A stretch of 64,000 bases of DNA from G965267605 sp965267605 (GTDB lineage Bacteria > Bacteroidota > Bacteroidia > Flavobacteriales_E > Vicingaceae), in NCBI GenBank assembly GCA_965267605.1, contig OZ254088.1:1860001-1924000 (forward strand), written 5' to 3'. The notes under the pieces are model-generated. The model searched no databases and was not told the DNA's origin. It saw nothing but the letters and a program-made list of their open reading frames with translations. Of this stretch, positions 53,178 through 60,772 are shown one piece after another; the first letter of the stretch is position 1, and every line of letters begins with the position of its first letter. The translations under genes and the position numbers were made by a program.

Positions 53178-55613
53178 CTACTTTCCAATTTTCCGTAATA
53201 CCCGCTTGTACCAAGGAACATTCTTAATCCTATCCTCACTGTAATAACCGTAGCCGTAACCGTACCCATAGCCATAACCGTAGCCATAGCCGTAACCGTA
53301 TCCATAACCGGAACCGAATTTCCCTTTGGTAAGGTCATTCACTACCACTCCCATATTTGAAAGGGCTCTGTTATCGGCAAGTTGATCTAGTTCCCGAATC
53401 GCTGCTTTCTTGGTGTAGTTCTGTCGCACCACATACAATACAGCATCCGCCTTTTCAGCAAGTAATAATGCATCGGTTACGAGTCCAATTGGAGGTGTAT
53501 CAATAATGATTACATCGTAGATCTTATGCAGTTCTTCCGTGAGTAGTTGGTTCATTTTAGCACTACCCAATAGCTCCGAAGGGTTAGGTGGAACTGGTCC
53601 TGCAGAGATCAAATCAATATTCTCGTACTTCGTTTTTTGGATCGCTTCGTCTAGTGAAGCCATATTTACCAGGTAATTGGAAAGACCTACATCATTGGTC
53701 AAATCAAAGTCCATATAGATCTTCGGCTTTCTCAGATCCGCACCAATCAATACCGTCTTCTGCCCCATCAAAGCAAACGACAGGGCAAGGTTTATTGAAC
53801 AAAAAGTTTTTCCTTCCCCACTCACCGAGGATGTAGTCAGAAATATTGATTTGTCCTTGTTCCCTGTCATAAAACCCAGGGCAGTTCGTATAGCTCTGAA
53901 GGATTCAGATATTACCGATTTCGGCTTGTTCAGCATAACAAGCGGGCTCTCCGCCTCGCTGTGTCCAATAATACCTAGTAGCGGAAGTGAGGTAATAGAC
54001 TTGAGTGTATCAATAGAGTCTACTTTGTTGTTGAAGTATTCCAGTGCAACTATGACCAGAATGGTAATAACCAGCGCTATCCCAATATTGGTGACATATT
54101 CTTTCTTTGGGTTTATGCCTATGTAGGTCATGTTATACATGGAGGGCCAATCGAGGACCTTCACGTGAGAAATATTGGACCCCTCTGCAATGGCAGCTTC
54201 CGAACGCTTCTTCAATAAGAATGTATACAGTTCCGAGTTCAACTGGTAATCTCGTTGAAGTTTCAGGTGTTGACTCTCCTTTACTGGAAGCTTCGCAAGT
54301 TTATTCTCAATGAATTTTATTTGATCGTGCACCTGCCCGAGTGCAATCTCCGTTTTGTCTACGTTGGCACCAAGGTTCTGAAGAATCACCCCTTTTGATA
54401 CCGCAATTGCTGAATCAAGCTCATTGAGCTTTATGTTGTTCTGTGTTGCTTTATTTGCGAGCGCATTGCGATTCTGGTATGAACGAATCAATTCTACCAG
54501 CAATTCAAACAACACACTATTTCTGTTGACAAAATCGGGGACAATAATTCCTTTGGCATCGTTGTACTTCTGAATGTACTCCCCCATCTGCTCGTAGTAC
54601 TTAATTCGAAACTTCAGTTCAATCTTGTCCTTTTCGAGCTGAGTAAGTGTTGCGATCAGAGGTTCCCCCTCAAGATCAATCTTATCCAGATTGGCACCGA
54701 ACTTAAAGTCCTTCAAGCGGTTATCCGAAACCAGGAAGCTATCCAGCATGATCCGGAGCTGCTCATTCACAAAATCAATGGTATTGTTGGCTACTTCGTT
54801 GCTCTGTTCCAGTCCATCTTCTATATAGACTTCAATAAACCGGGTAAGAAAGTCGTGCTCCTTTTCAAGATTGGGGCCTCTGGAGGATACCAGCAGAATA
54901 GACCCCTCCTTCTGCTCAACTCTAATCCCAACAGAATTCCGATACACGTTCGCCAGATAGTCTACATCGTTAACAACGAAACTGTAAACATCCGTGGTGT
55001 AGTTCTCAATGTTGCCAACCAGGTAAGGTTTAGGAATCAGCTTGATCTTGACCCCATTGATATTTACCCATTCGTCAAATGAGTATTCAGTGGCCAGATT
55101 CTCCTGATCAATGTTATAGAATAGTTTGAAGCTGTTTTCGCCAAGCACCCGGACAAACAATCGCCTGTTATGAATCAAGGATTCATCTGACATCGTGTCC
55201 ACGGTCAAAACAAAGGGTCCTCCCGGGTACATTTGTGTGGTCTTGATGTCACCGTGTTTGTAGTAGAACACTTTGAATTGAGGCAGCGAGGTGACGGTCT
55301 TCTTCATCAATCGCCAACTACGCATCATCCCCACTTCGTTGACCAACCGATTCCTATTGCTCACCAACTCCATGCCTGGCAGGAAATACTCTTGTCCCCA
55401 GCCACTGTATTCGTCTTTAATCAGTATTCTAGCCTGAACTTCGTACTGCGGAATGTTGTATCTGATCTTATAATAGCTGTACCCTCCAGCGATCACCACG
55501 GCAATTACAATCAAGTACCAATACCGAATGGCTCTGAACAGATATCGCGTGATGTCGAGTTTCTTATTCGGGGATAAGGAACCCGTTCCAGGTTTAGAAT
55601 CCGATTGGACCAT
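53178..55613 (-). CDS. Wzc-like polysaccharide co-polymerase / tyrosine autokinase
   Basis: The 811-residue protein has a first membrane helix (WYLIVIAVVIAGGYSYYKI, about residues 32-50), a Wzz-type periplasmic domain with long coiled coils, and a second helix near residue 510. The cytoplasmic BY-kinase follows: Walker A SSVSGEGKTF near 600, Walker A' VLIGADLRKPK, Walker B VIIIDTPPIG. The tail carries eleven Gly-Tyr units and one more Tyr (residues 769-791), followed by a basic end. In Wzc a tyrosine-rich tail is autophosphorylated and cycles the assembly of the export complex. The gene heads the whole minus-strand cluster. Confidence 0.95.
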   Translation of the reverse strand: MVQSDSKPGTGSLSPNKKLDITRYLFRAIRYWYLIVIAVVIAGGYSYYKIRYNIPQYEVQARILIKDEYSGWGQEYFLPGMELVSNRNRLVNEVGMMRSWRLMKKTVTSLPQFKVFYYKHGDIKTTQMYPGGPFVLTVDTMSDESLIHNRRLFVRVLGENSFKLFYNIDQENLATEYSFDEWVNINGVKIKLIPKPYLVGNIENYTTDVYSFVVNDVDYLANVYRNSVGIRVEQKEGSILLVSSRGPNLEKEHDFLTRFIEVYIEDGLEQSNEVANNTIDFVNEQLRIMLDSFLVSDNRLKDFKFGANLDKIDLEGEPLIATLTQLEKDKIELKFRIKYYEQMGEYIQKYNDAKGIIVPDFVNRNSVLFELLVELIRSYQNRNALANKATQNNIKLNELDSAIAVSKGVILQNLGANVDKTEIALGQVHDQIKFIENKLAKLPVKESQHLKLQRDYQLNSELYTFLLKKRSEAAIAEGSNISHVKVLDWPSMYNMTYIGINPKKEYVTNIGIALVITILVIVALEYFNNKVDSIDTLKSITSLPLLGIIGHSEAESPLVMLNKPKSVISESFRAIRTALGFMTGNKDKSIFLTTSSVSGEGKTFCSINLALSFALMGQKTVLIGADLRKPKIYMDFDLTNDVGLSNYLVNMASLDEAIQKTKYENIDLISAGPVPPNPSELLGSAKMNQLLTEELHKIYDVIIIDTPPIGLVTDALLLAEKADAVLYVVRQNYTKKAAIRELDQLADNRALSNMGVVVNDLTKGKFGSGYGYGYGYGYGYGYGYGYGYGYYSEDRIKNVPWYKRVLRKIGK
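53241..53309 (-). repeat. Gly-Tyr dipeptide repeat within the tyrosine kinase tail
   Basis: Twenty-three codons encode eleven Gly-Tyr units plus a final Tyr. Gly is written with all four codons and Tyr with both, so the protein repeat is preserved while the DNA repeat is eroded. This argues for selection on the peptide rather than a recent slippage expansion. Confidence 0.95.
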
Positions 55614-55618
55614 GAATG

Positions 55619-55626
55619 CAAATTTA
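55619..55626 (-). promoter_or_regulatory. TAAATTTG, candidate promoter element of the polysaccharide cluster
   Basis: The minus strand reads TAAATTTG, an exact TAnnTTTG, five bases before ATG 55613. It would give a nearly leaderless transcript for the 26-kb cluster. No TTG stands at the usual distance, so other start points remain possible. Confidence 0.4.
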
Positions 55627-55645
55627 AGCTAAATGATGCTTATCG

Positions 55646-55653
55646 TACCTTTG
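55646..55653 (+). promoter_or_regulatory. TACCTTTG, candidate promoter element of the exosortase gene
   Basis: An exact TAnnTTTG match 23 bases before ATG 55677, inside the 63-base gap shared with the divergent polysaccharide cluster. It points to separate but physically linked control of the two transcripts. Confidence 0.45.
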
Positions 55654-55676
55654 CACATAGGATCATCCCCAAGAAA

Positions 55677-56195
55677 ATGGATTTATCCAAGTTCAAATCA
55701 TGGCTAAAACAACCACAAGGCAAATTCCTGTGGCGCTTGTCTGTTCTTTACTTGGGGTATCTGCTGATTTACGAATTATGGCTTGTAGAATCGGGAGAAG
55801 TAGATGGTTTACTTGTAGATCACCTGGTGAAGGGAACGGCATTTCTACTGGGCATTTTTAATGAGGTTGCCTTTATTGATGGCCCTAATGTGGGCATCAC
55901 TGGTACTTCCGGTATTATTATAGGACCTCCTTGTAATGGGATTCCGCTGTACGCTTTATTTACGGGTCTGATCATTGCATTTCCAGCTCCTGTTAGATCT
56001 AAATGGCTGGTTTTGGCAATTGGAAATTTAGGCATCTACATCTTGAATTTCGTGCGACTATTGGTTCTTGCACTGCTTGTAAAATACAAACCAGAGAGTT
56101 TTGAATTCCACCATAGCTACACATTCACCCTGATCATCTACGCTTCCATATTTGCGTGCCTGATATTCTGGATTAGAAAAGTAAACAGGCGGTGA
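55677..56195 (+). CDS. Exosortase (probably XrtX-like)
   Basis: The 172-residue multi-pass membrane protein has the three conserved active-site residues of exosortases. These are Cys86 in IIGPPCNGIPLYALF, Arg127 in ILNFVRLLVL, and His145 or His146 in FEFHHSYTF. Exosortases cleave C-terminal sorting signals at the inner membrane and are found with exopolysaccharide clusters. The two small proteins encoded at 59958 and 60491 carry a Pro-Ile-Asp sorting signal and are the obvious substrates. The frame is open from 55605, but ATG 55677 begins the usual N-terminus. The next gene overlaps by four bases (GTGA). The subtype name is from memory of Bacteroidota families and is less certain than the exosortase call. 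Confidence 0.93.
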   Translation: MDLSKFKSWLKQPQGKFLWRLSVLYLGYLLIYELWLVESGEVDGLLVDHLVKGTAFLLGIFNEVAFIDGPNVGITGTSGIIIGPPCNGIPLYALFTGLIIAFPAPVRSKWLVLAIGNLGIYILNFVRLLVLALLVKYKPESFEFHHSYTFTLIIYASIFACLIFWIRKVNRR

Positions 56196-56659
56196 AGTTC
56201 AAAACACTCATGATCGTTATTGGTGCGATGATTCTCGCGTTGGCGTCAAGTTACCTCCGCGAGACCAGTTTCGAGATCATCAATTACCGGCTGATAGGAT
56301 ACAATCACAATTATGCGAATACTGCTCCACCGCAGTGGCTTCTTGAAATGGAAGCAAGCGAGTTGAAGAACCTGAAATGGATACTTTCAGGGGTATTCCT
56401 TGTCATCAACTTCTTGCTTAGCATAACCATCGTAAGGTTTGGATTATCGCGCCTATCTCTCCGGCTAGTGACCTTAGGGTACGCGGGAATTGTAATGGTT
56501 GCAACATTGTTCTTCCTGCTTGAATCTGTAACGCAATGGAAAGTATTCGAAGCTATGTTTCGCACCTTTTTTTCCCTCACCCAAGGGCCTATTTTAACAC
56601 TAATTCTTGGTGCTTTGTCCTTCACATTCGGTAAGCGAACTGCTACGTTGGGAAACTAA
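56192..56659 (+). CDS. Exosortase-associated small membrane protein
   Basis: The 155-residue protein has about four membrane segments: KTLMIVIGAMILALASSYL, WILSGVFLVINFLLSITIV, LGYAGIVMVATLFFLLES and GPILTLILGALSFTF. A periplasmic loop of about 40 residues (NYRLIGYNHNYANTAPPQWLLE) follows the first helix. It begins at GTG 56192, overlapping the exosortase TGA. Bacteroidota exosortases of the F and X types are regularly paired with such a protein, and its role is unknown. I take it to be that partner from position, size and topology, not from a recognised motif. Confidence 0.78.
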   Translation: MKFKTLMIVIGAMILALASSYLRETSFEIINYRLIGYNHNYANTAPPQWLLEMEASELKNLKWILSGVFLVINFLLSITIVRFGLSRLSLRLVTLGYAGIVMVATLFFLLESVTQWKVFEAMFRTFFSLTQGPILTLILGALSFTFGKRTATLGN

Positions 56660-56752
56660 TTACATAATATCGAAACATATGGTATAAATTGCCGTAATCG
56701 ATAACAGAACAACCCTATTATGAACCTACGCTTTTTACCCTCTTCAGCCAGA

Positions 56753-56783
56753 TTGCTTCGTATGGGTAATATGTGTAATTTAG
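56753..56783 (+). promoter_or_regulatory. Candidate promoter TTG - 20 bases - TAATTTAG
   Basis: TTG at 56753-56755 and TAATTTAG at 56776-56783 are correctly spaced, with one mismatch to TAnnTTTG. They lie 37 bases before ATG 56821, in the 160-base gap after the exosortase pair, suggesting that the large T9SS protein has its own promoter. Confidence 0.4.
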
Positions 56784-56820
56784 CGTATTACGGTTGCGGG
56801 GACCGTTTCAATAAATCTTG

Positions 56821-59800
56821 ATGATGAAAAGACTACTATCTGCCTTAGCTGCTACTTTGTTTGTTACTGTTGGATTTTGCCAGGACGGCCCAGGTGGCGT
56901 TGGCACCTCCGGTAACATGGTTTATTGGTTTGATGCAAACCAATTGGGACTGAGTAATGGAAACCCCGTTGCTACCTGGACTGACATGTCCGGTAATGGA
57001 AACAACATTACACAAGCCACCGGCAGCCTACAACCAACCTTCCTTACCGGCCAACTAAATGGTAAGCCGGCCGTAAGCTTTGATGGTACGGATGATTACC
57101 TTGAAGGCGGCACACTTGCTGCGCTGAATACCCAAAACCTTCATTGGATTGTTGTTTTCCAATCTCCAACACTGCACAACGGTTACTTTATTTCAAGTAG
57201 CTATTCTTCCGGTGGAGGAGGAAACTCTGGTCAACTTTGGGGATCAAGGGTAAACGGTGCCTGGAATAGCTTCAAAGCTTGGGGTACAAAAAACAACAAC
57301 GAAGCGGGTAAAGGTCAAACGTACGGTGCATCAGCAGCAATACTGGACGGATTTGTTAGGTCATCAGGATTGTATGGTACATATCTGAATGGAGGAACGT
57401 ACAAGTTCCTTAATGGTCTTAATGCAACACCTACCGGACATCAGCACACAAGAGTAGGTGCAAATTCTGCAACTCTTGGTGATTATTTCAATGGAATTAT
57501 TGCTGAGATGGTAGTGTTCTCTGGCGACCTGGACAATGCAGGTGATGTAATCATCCAAAACCACTTCTCAACGAAATATGGAATAACGCTGGCACAAAAT
57601 GACTACTACGCTCATGATGGCACCCATGGTGAAGATTTGATTGGTGTGGGTAAATACAATGGCGGTGTGCACAATGATTCACGTGGATCCGGAATCCTTA
57701 GGATTTCATCTGCTGGATTGGGATCAGCAAGTTTTCTAATGGCCGGACATAACGGTGCTGCTACAACTACAACCACCACGGGTGTTCCTGCTGGTACAAA
57801 AGAAATGATGAATCGTGTTTGGCGTGCAGATGTTACTGGTACCGCCAATACACCAGATATAGATATTGATGTTACAGGATTTCACTTTGGAAACGCATCT
57901 GGAACTGACTACGTTCTTCTGATCGATGACGATGGTGATTTTAGTAACGGTGGAACAACATTACACACAACCGGTTTGAGTTTTAGTATTCCAACCAACG
58001 TAGTTTCGTTCACAAATGCTCCTATTGCTGACGGCAACTACTTTACGCTAGGGGTAGTATCAGATGGCATCATTAGTATTGCTACTGGTGGATGGAGAAA
58101 TACAAGCACATGGAGCTGTGGATGTATCCCATCTTCTACAAACGATGTTACCATTCAAAGTGGACATACAGTTACCGTTGGGTCAGCAACAGGTAATGAA
58201 GCACAAAGCGTTACAGTGAACACTGGAGGTACACTTCGGTTTGCTTCAGGAACCAACTATACACTGGACGTATATGGTGATGTAGACATTTCAGGAAGCG
58301 TAATTCCTGCAAATGGTGTGCTTGAATTCGCTGGATCGAGCAATCAGGAATTCGATTACCACAATTCTGATACTGTTAACATTTACAAAGTTGTTATCAA
58401 TAACGCTGGAGCAACAGTAAGTTTTGATAGCGGTTATGTTGAGTTGGTGAGAATGGATATCACAGCGGGTGACTTAAATAAAACTTCAACTTCGAACTCT
58501 GAAGTGATCTTCACTTCAACCTCCGGAGGAGAAACAGGTTATATTTCTGCTGTTGCAGCTGGTAGCTCTATTACTGGATCGTTCACATTCCAAAGAGTAA
58601 TTGGTTCTCGTTCGTACGATTGGATGGATCTTGGAAGTCCGGTTATCAGCACACTTGCAGAGTGGGATCAAAGGCCTGCCGCTTTGGGTGGAGGAACCGA
58701 GATCTACATGAGTGGTGTTGGTGGTGTTGATGGCGATGCTTGTTGCCCGATCTGGAACTCGGTTTACACATATAATGTGTCATCACAAACTTATACTGCT
58801 GTAACAACAACATCAGAAGCGTTGTCACCTGCAAAAGGATTTGAGATGTGGATGGCAGATGGACCGGCACCTGGAACACTAACGAACTTCGTTTTTGATA
58901 CACGAGGTATTCCAAACTTTGGAAGCTTCGATGTAAGTGCCAACCTTAACAAGAATGGCGCTGGCTCATGGACGTTGTTGGCCAACCCTTATCCAGCGTG
59001 GATCAATTGGTTGTCTACAACCCGAAGTGGGGTGAAAAATGAAATCTGGTTCTACGATGCAACAATCAGTAACTACGTTCTAAAAGGCGGTAGCCCGATT
59101 AAAGTGCCACCTCATCAAGGTTTCTACGTTGAAAGTACATCGGCTACAAACTCATTAACGTTTACAGAAAGCTGTAAGACAACGGATGTTTCTTCGCAGA
59201 TTTATGAAGATGCTGAAGGCACAATCAGTAACAACCTGTTCGCATTGCACATATCATCTCACACTTCTGATATGCAGGGTTATACATACTTCAGAGGATT
59301 TACTGCGGATGATGAGTTCTACAATGCGGTTTACGATACCAGGTTGCTAAGAACAAGAAACAAGTGGGCTCCGGTTATCTACACGATAGCAGGTACCGAA
59401 GAGCTAATGTTGAATAGCTTCTCCAGTGATGACGTTAAGATTCCTGTGAAAATCGAAGTTGCGATGTCAGGAGACTACTTCATCGAACTGTCTGATCCTA
59501 ATGAAATAGGTTCATCACAATACTCTTGCATCCAGCTTAGAAACGTTGCAACTGGTGTAATTCACAACCTTGGTTACTTAGGCACTGTGGAACTGCCGCT
59601 AGTTGCTGGCAAGCATGATTTCGAATTGCTACTGAGCAACAAAGCGAATTGTGAGGTAACAACATTTGATGCGTCTGCTTCCGAGGTGAACGTTATCTCT
59701 TCAACCAATACGAATGAGCGTTTCGAGATTCAGCTTAAGAACGAAGAGAGCCTACCTTTGGAGGCTGTGCTCTTCAACTCAGCTGGACAGATGATCTCTT

Positions 59801-59925
59801 CCAATGTTGAGATTCGCGGAAATTACGTTCGCGTTGAGAAGGCCGGACTTTCAAGCGGAATGTACGTACTCGTATCGAAGCTTGGCAACAAGTCAGTAAG
59901 TCAGAAATTCACAGTTCTACAGTAG
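56821..59925 (+). CDS. Lectin-like (LamG/DUF8202) surface protein with T9SS type A sorting domain
   Basis: The 1034-residue protein has a signal peptide (TVGFCQ). A concanavalin-like sandwich follows at about residues 25-250 (YWFDANQLGLSNGNPVATW, SFDGTDDYLEG, FNGIIAEMVVFSG). A DUF8202-type domain covers about 250-420 (FSTKYGITLAQNDYYAHDGTHG). A beta-helix-like stretch beginning GGWRNTSTWSCGCIPSSTNDVTIQSGHTVTV is next, then a long beta region. The final 70 residues are a type A sorting domain (EAVLFNSAGQMIS ... LSSGMYVLVSKLG). It should be exported by the type IX system and modified or anchored at the surface. It stands between the exosortase pair and the two small PID proteins; whether this link is functional is unknown. 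Adjacent TTG and ATG codons precede the signal; ATG 56821 or 56824 is used. Confidence 0.9.
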   Translation: MMKRLLSALAATLFVTVGFCQDGPGGVGTSGNMVYWFDANQLGLSNGNPVATWTDMSGNGNNITQATGSLQPTFLTGQLNGKPAVSFDGTDDYLEGGTLAALNTQNLHWIVVFQSPTLHNGYFISSSYSSGGGGNSGQLWGSRVNGAWNSFKAWGTKNNNEAGKGQTYGASAAILDGFVRSSGLYGTYLNGGTYKFLNGLNATPTGHQHTRVGANSATLGDYFNGIIAEMVVFSGDLDNAGDVIIQNHFSTKYGITLAQNDYYAHDGTHGEDLIGVGKYNGGVHNDSRGSGILRISSAGLGSASFLMAGHNGAATTTTTTGVPAGTKEMMNRVWRADVTGTANTPDIDIDVTGFHFGNASGTDYVLLIDDDGDFSNGGTTLHTTGLSFSIPTNVVSFTNAPIADGNYFTLGVVSDGIISIATGGWRNTSTWSCGCIPSSTNDVTIQSGHTVTVGSATGNEAQSVTVNTGGTLRFASGTNYTLDVYGDVDISGSVIPANGVLEFAGSSNQEFDYHNSDTVNIYKVVINNAGATVSFDSGYVELVRMDITAGDLNKTSTSNSEVIFTSTSGGETGYISAVAAGSSITGSFTFQRVIGSRSYDWMDLGSPVISTLAEWDQRPAALGGGTEIYMSGVGGVDGDACCPIWNSVYTYNVSSQTYTAVTTTSEALSPAKGFEMWMADGPAPGTLTNFVFDTRGIPNFGSFDVSANLNKNGAGSWTLLANPYPAWINWLSTTRSGVKNEIWFYDATISNYVLKGGSPIKVPPHQGFYVESTSATNSLTFTESCKTTDVSSQIYEDAEGTISNNLFALHISSHTSDMQGYTYFRGFTADDEFYNAVYDTRLLRTRNKWAPVIYTIAGTEELMLNSFSSDDVKIPVKIEVAMSGDYFIELSDPNEIGSSQYSCIQLRNVATGVIHNLGYLGTVELPLVAGKHDFELLLSNKANCEVTTFDASASEVNVISSTNTNERFEIQLKNEESLPLEAVLFNSAGQMISSNVEIRGNYVRVEKAGLSSGMYVLVSKLGNKSVSQKFTVLQ

Positions 59926-59957
59926 AATATTTTAGTTCAAGAAAAACTGTAGGTCTC

Positions 59958-60194
59958 GTGAAGAATCACTGGATTAAAATATTAGCGCTAGTAGTGGTTG
60001 CCATGCAATCACTACTTAGCCAGTCTATTTTTGCGCAGCCTCCTGGACCTCCGGGAGGTGGCGGTGGCGGTCCACCTTGTTGGCCTCCCCCATGTGTACC
60101 AATAGATAGCCATGTTATTGTTTTATTGGCATTTTCAGTGGCAACAGTGCTTTTTCTGTTGCGTAAAAAGGATAGTATAAAGGCGATAAAATAA
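59958..60194 (+). CDS. Small PID-CTERM exosortase substrate, copy 1
   Basis: The 78-residue precursor has four parts. They are a signal peptide (residues 1-26, ending IFAQ), a Pro/Gly-rich stretch with six Gly followed by PPCWPPPCVPID, a membrane helix (HVIVLLAFSVATVLFLL), and a basic end (RKKDSIKAIK). The Pro-Ile-Asp, helix and basic tail form a sorting signal like PEP-CTERM, of the type I recall as PID-CTERM. There is almost nothing else in the protein, so the mature product would be about 23 residues with two cysteines. GTG 59958 is the start. It lies 32 bases after the large T9SS protein gene and is probably cotranscribed with it. Confidence 0.85.
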   Translation: MKNHWIKILALVVVAMQSLLSQSIFAQPPGPPGGGGGGPPCWPPPCVPIDSHVIVLLAFSVATVLFLLRKKDSIKAIK

Positions 60195-60249
60195 CGGCCT
60201 TACTTAGTTTCTATCCACTCGATCAAACCATTGCGGGATTTTTATTGCA

Positions 60250-60276
60250 TGAATGTTTACGGAACTGAAACATTCA
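60250..60276. repeat. Perfect 9-bp inverted repeat
   Basis: tgaatgttt (60250-60258) and aaacattca (60268-60276) are exact inverted copies around a 9-base centre. There is no T run after it, so it is a possible operator or mRNA hairpin rather than a standard terminator. Confidence 0.5.
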
Positions 60277-60467
60277 GATATGTAAATCGTATCACTAGTA
60301 CGAACGGGTTAAAAAACCCGATCAAACACTTTAAATAAGTTACGAATGGCCGGATAGCTTCGATTTAGATGCAGATTCATTCAACTTAAACCAATGATAT
60401 CTTGCTCATTTTTAGCAATTTAATCCTGGTGAGCGAAGTACCGGTTATAGACGATAAAAATTATGTT

Positions 60468-60475
60468 TAAATTTG
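60468..60475 (+). promoter_or_regulatory. TAAATTTG, candidate promoter element of PID copy 2
   Basis: An exact TAnnTTTG, 15 bases before ATG 60491. With the terminator directly behind the gene, it makes copy 2 a possible single-gene transcript. Confidence 0.45.
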
Positions 60476-60490
60476 CGGGCTACTACATGT

Positions 60491-60730
60491 ATGAAGACAT
60501 TGAGAAAACTCTTGGTTCTCGCAATCATCCTTGTGGGTGTTGCACTATCGAATGAGCTCTTCGCCCAGCCCCCTGGACCTCCCGGAGGAGGTGGCGGGGG
60601 ACCTCCATGTTGGCCACCACCGTGTGTACCAATTGATGGCGGGTTAATTTACCTGGCTGTTGGTGGGGCACTCTACGGAATGAAGAAAGCCTACGAAAAA
60701 AGGACATCTGATAATAGAAAGGTTAGCTAA
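60491..60730 (+). CDS. Small PID-CTERM exosortase substrate, copy 2
   Basis: The 79-residue precursor repeats the design of copy 1: signal peptide (ILVGVALSNELFAQ), the same 23-residue Pro/Gly/Cys stretch ending CWPPPCVPID, a membrane segment (GGLIYLAVGGALYGM) and a basic tail (KKAYEKRTSDNRK). The central stretch is identical to copy 1 in protein, but many codons differ in their third base. The signal peptide, helix and tail are quite different. The shared centre is therefore under strong selection and the copies are not recent duplicates. The frame is open from 60473; ATG 60491 begins the signal peptide. The last codons form half of the terminator stem. Confidence 0.87.
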   Translation: MKTLRKLLVLAIILVGVALSNELFAQPPGPPGGGGGGPPCWPPPCVPIDGGLIYLAVGGALYGMKKAYEKRTSDNRKVS

Positions 60731-60746
60731 TCGCTAACCTTTTTTA
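60718..60746 (+). terminator. Rho-independent terminator overlapping the end of PID copy 2
   Basis: ggttagc (60721-60727) pairs with gctaacc (60733-60739) around a five-base loop that contains the TAA stop, followed by seven T. The stem uses the last coding codons, which leaves no spare sequence. Confidence 0.92.
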
Positions 60747-60772
60747 TTTTAGTGTAATAAGCCTATTCAATT

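Larger units (their letters stand above)
60195..60490 (+). other. 296-base intergenic region between the two PID-CTERM genes
   Basis: I see no gene of note here. The region contains a 9-bp perfect inverted repeat (60250-60276), a 6-bp hairpin cgggtt/aacccg at 60305-60320 without a T run, and the promoter-like TAAATTTG near its end. Such a long gap is unusual for this densely packed window and suggests separate regulation of the second copy. Confidence 0.6.

Noticed and set aside
53241..53309. Phase-variable or slippage-prone microsatellite
   Set aside because: The repeat unit is six bases in protein terms, but synonymous changes break the DNA identity, so slippage is unlikely.
29272..55613. 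Horizontal-transfer island with flanking repeats or attachment sites around the polysaccharide cluster
   Set aside because: I found no tRNA, integrase, insertion sequence or direct repeats at either end, and base composition does not visibly change.
60305..60320. Hairpin cgggtt/aacccg as a terminator for PID copy 1
   Set aside because: There is no T run behind it and it lies 110 bases beyond the stop. It may fold, but a terminator call is not supported.
60249..60338. A 29-codon open frame (MNVYGTETFRY...) between the two PID-CTERM genes
   Set aside because: It has no signal peptide, no recognisable relatives and no clear ribosome or promoter context, and it contains the inverted repeat. I treat it as chance.
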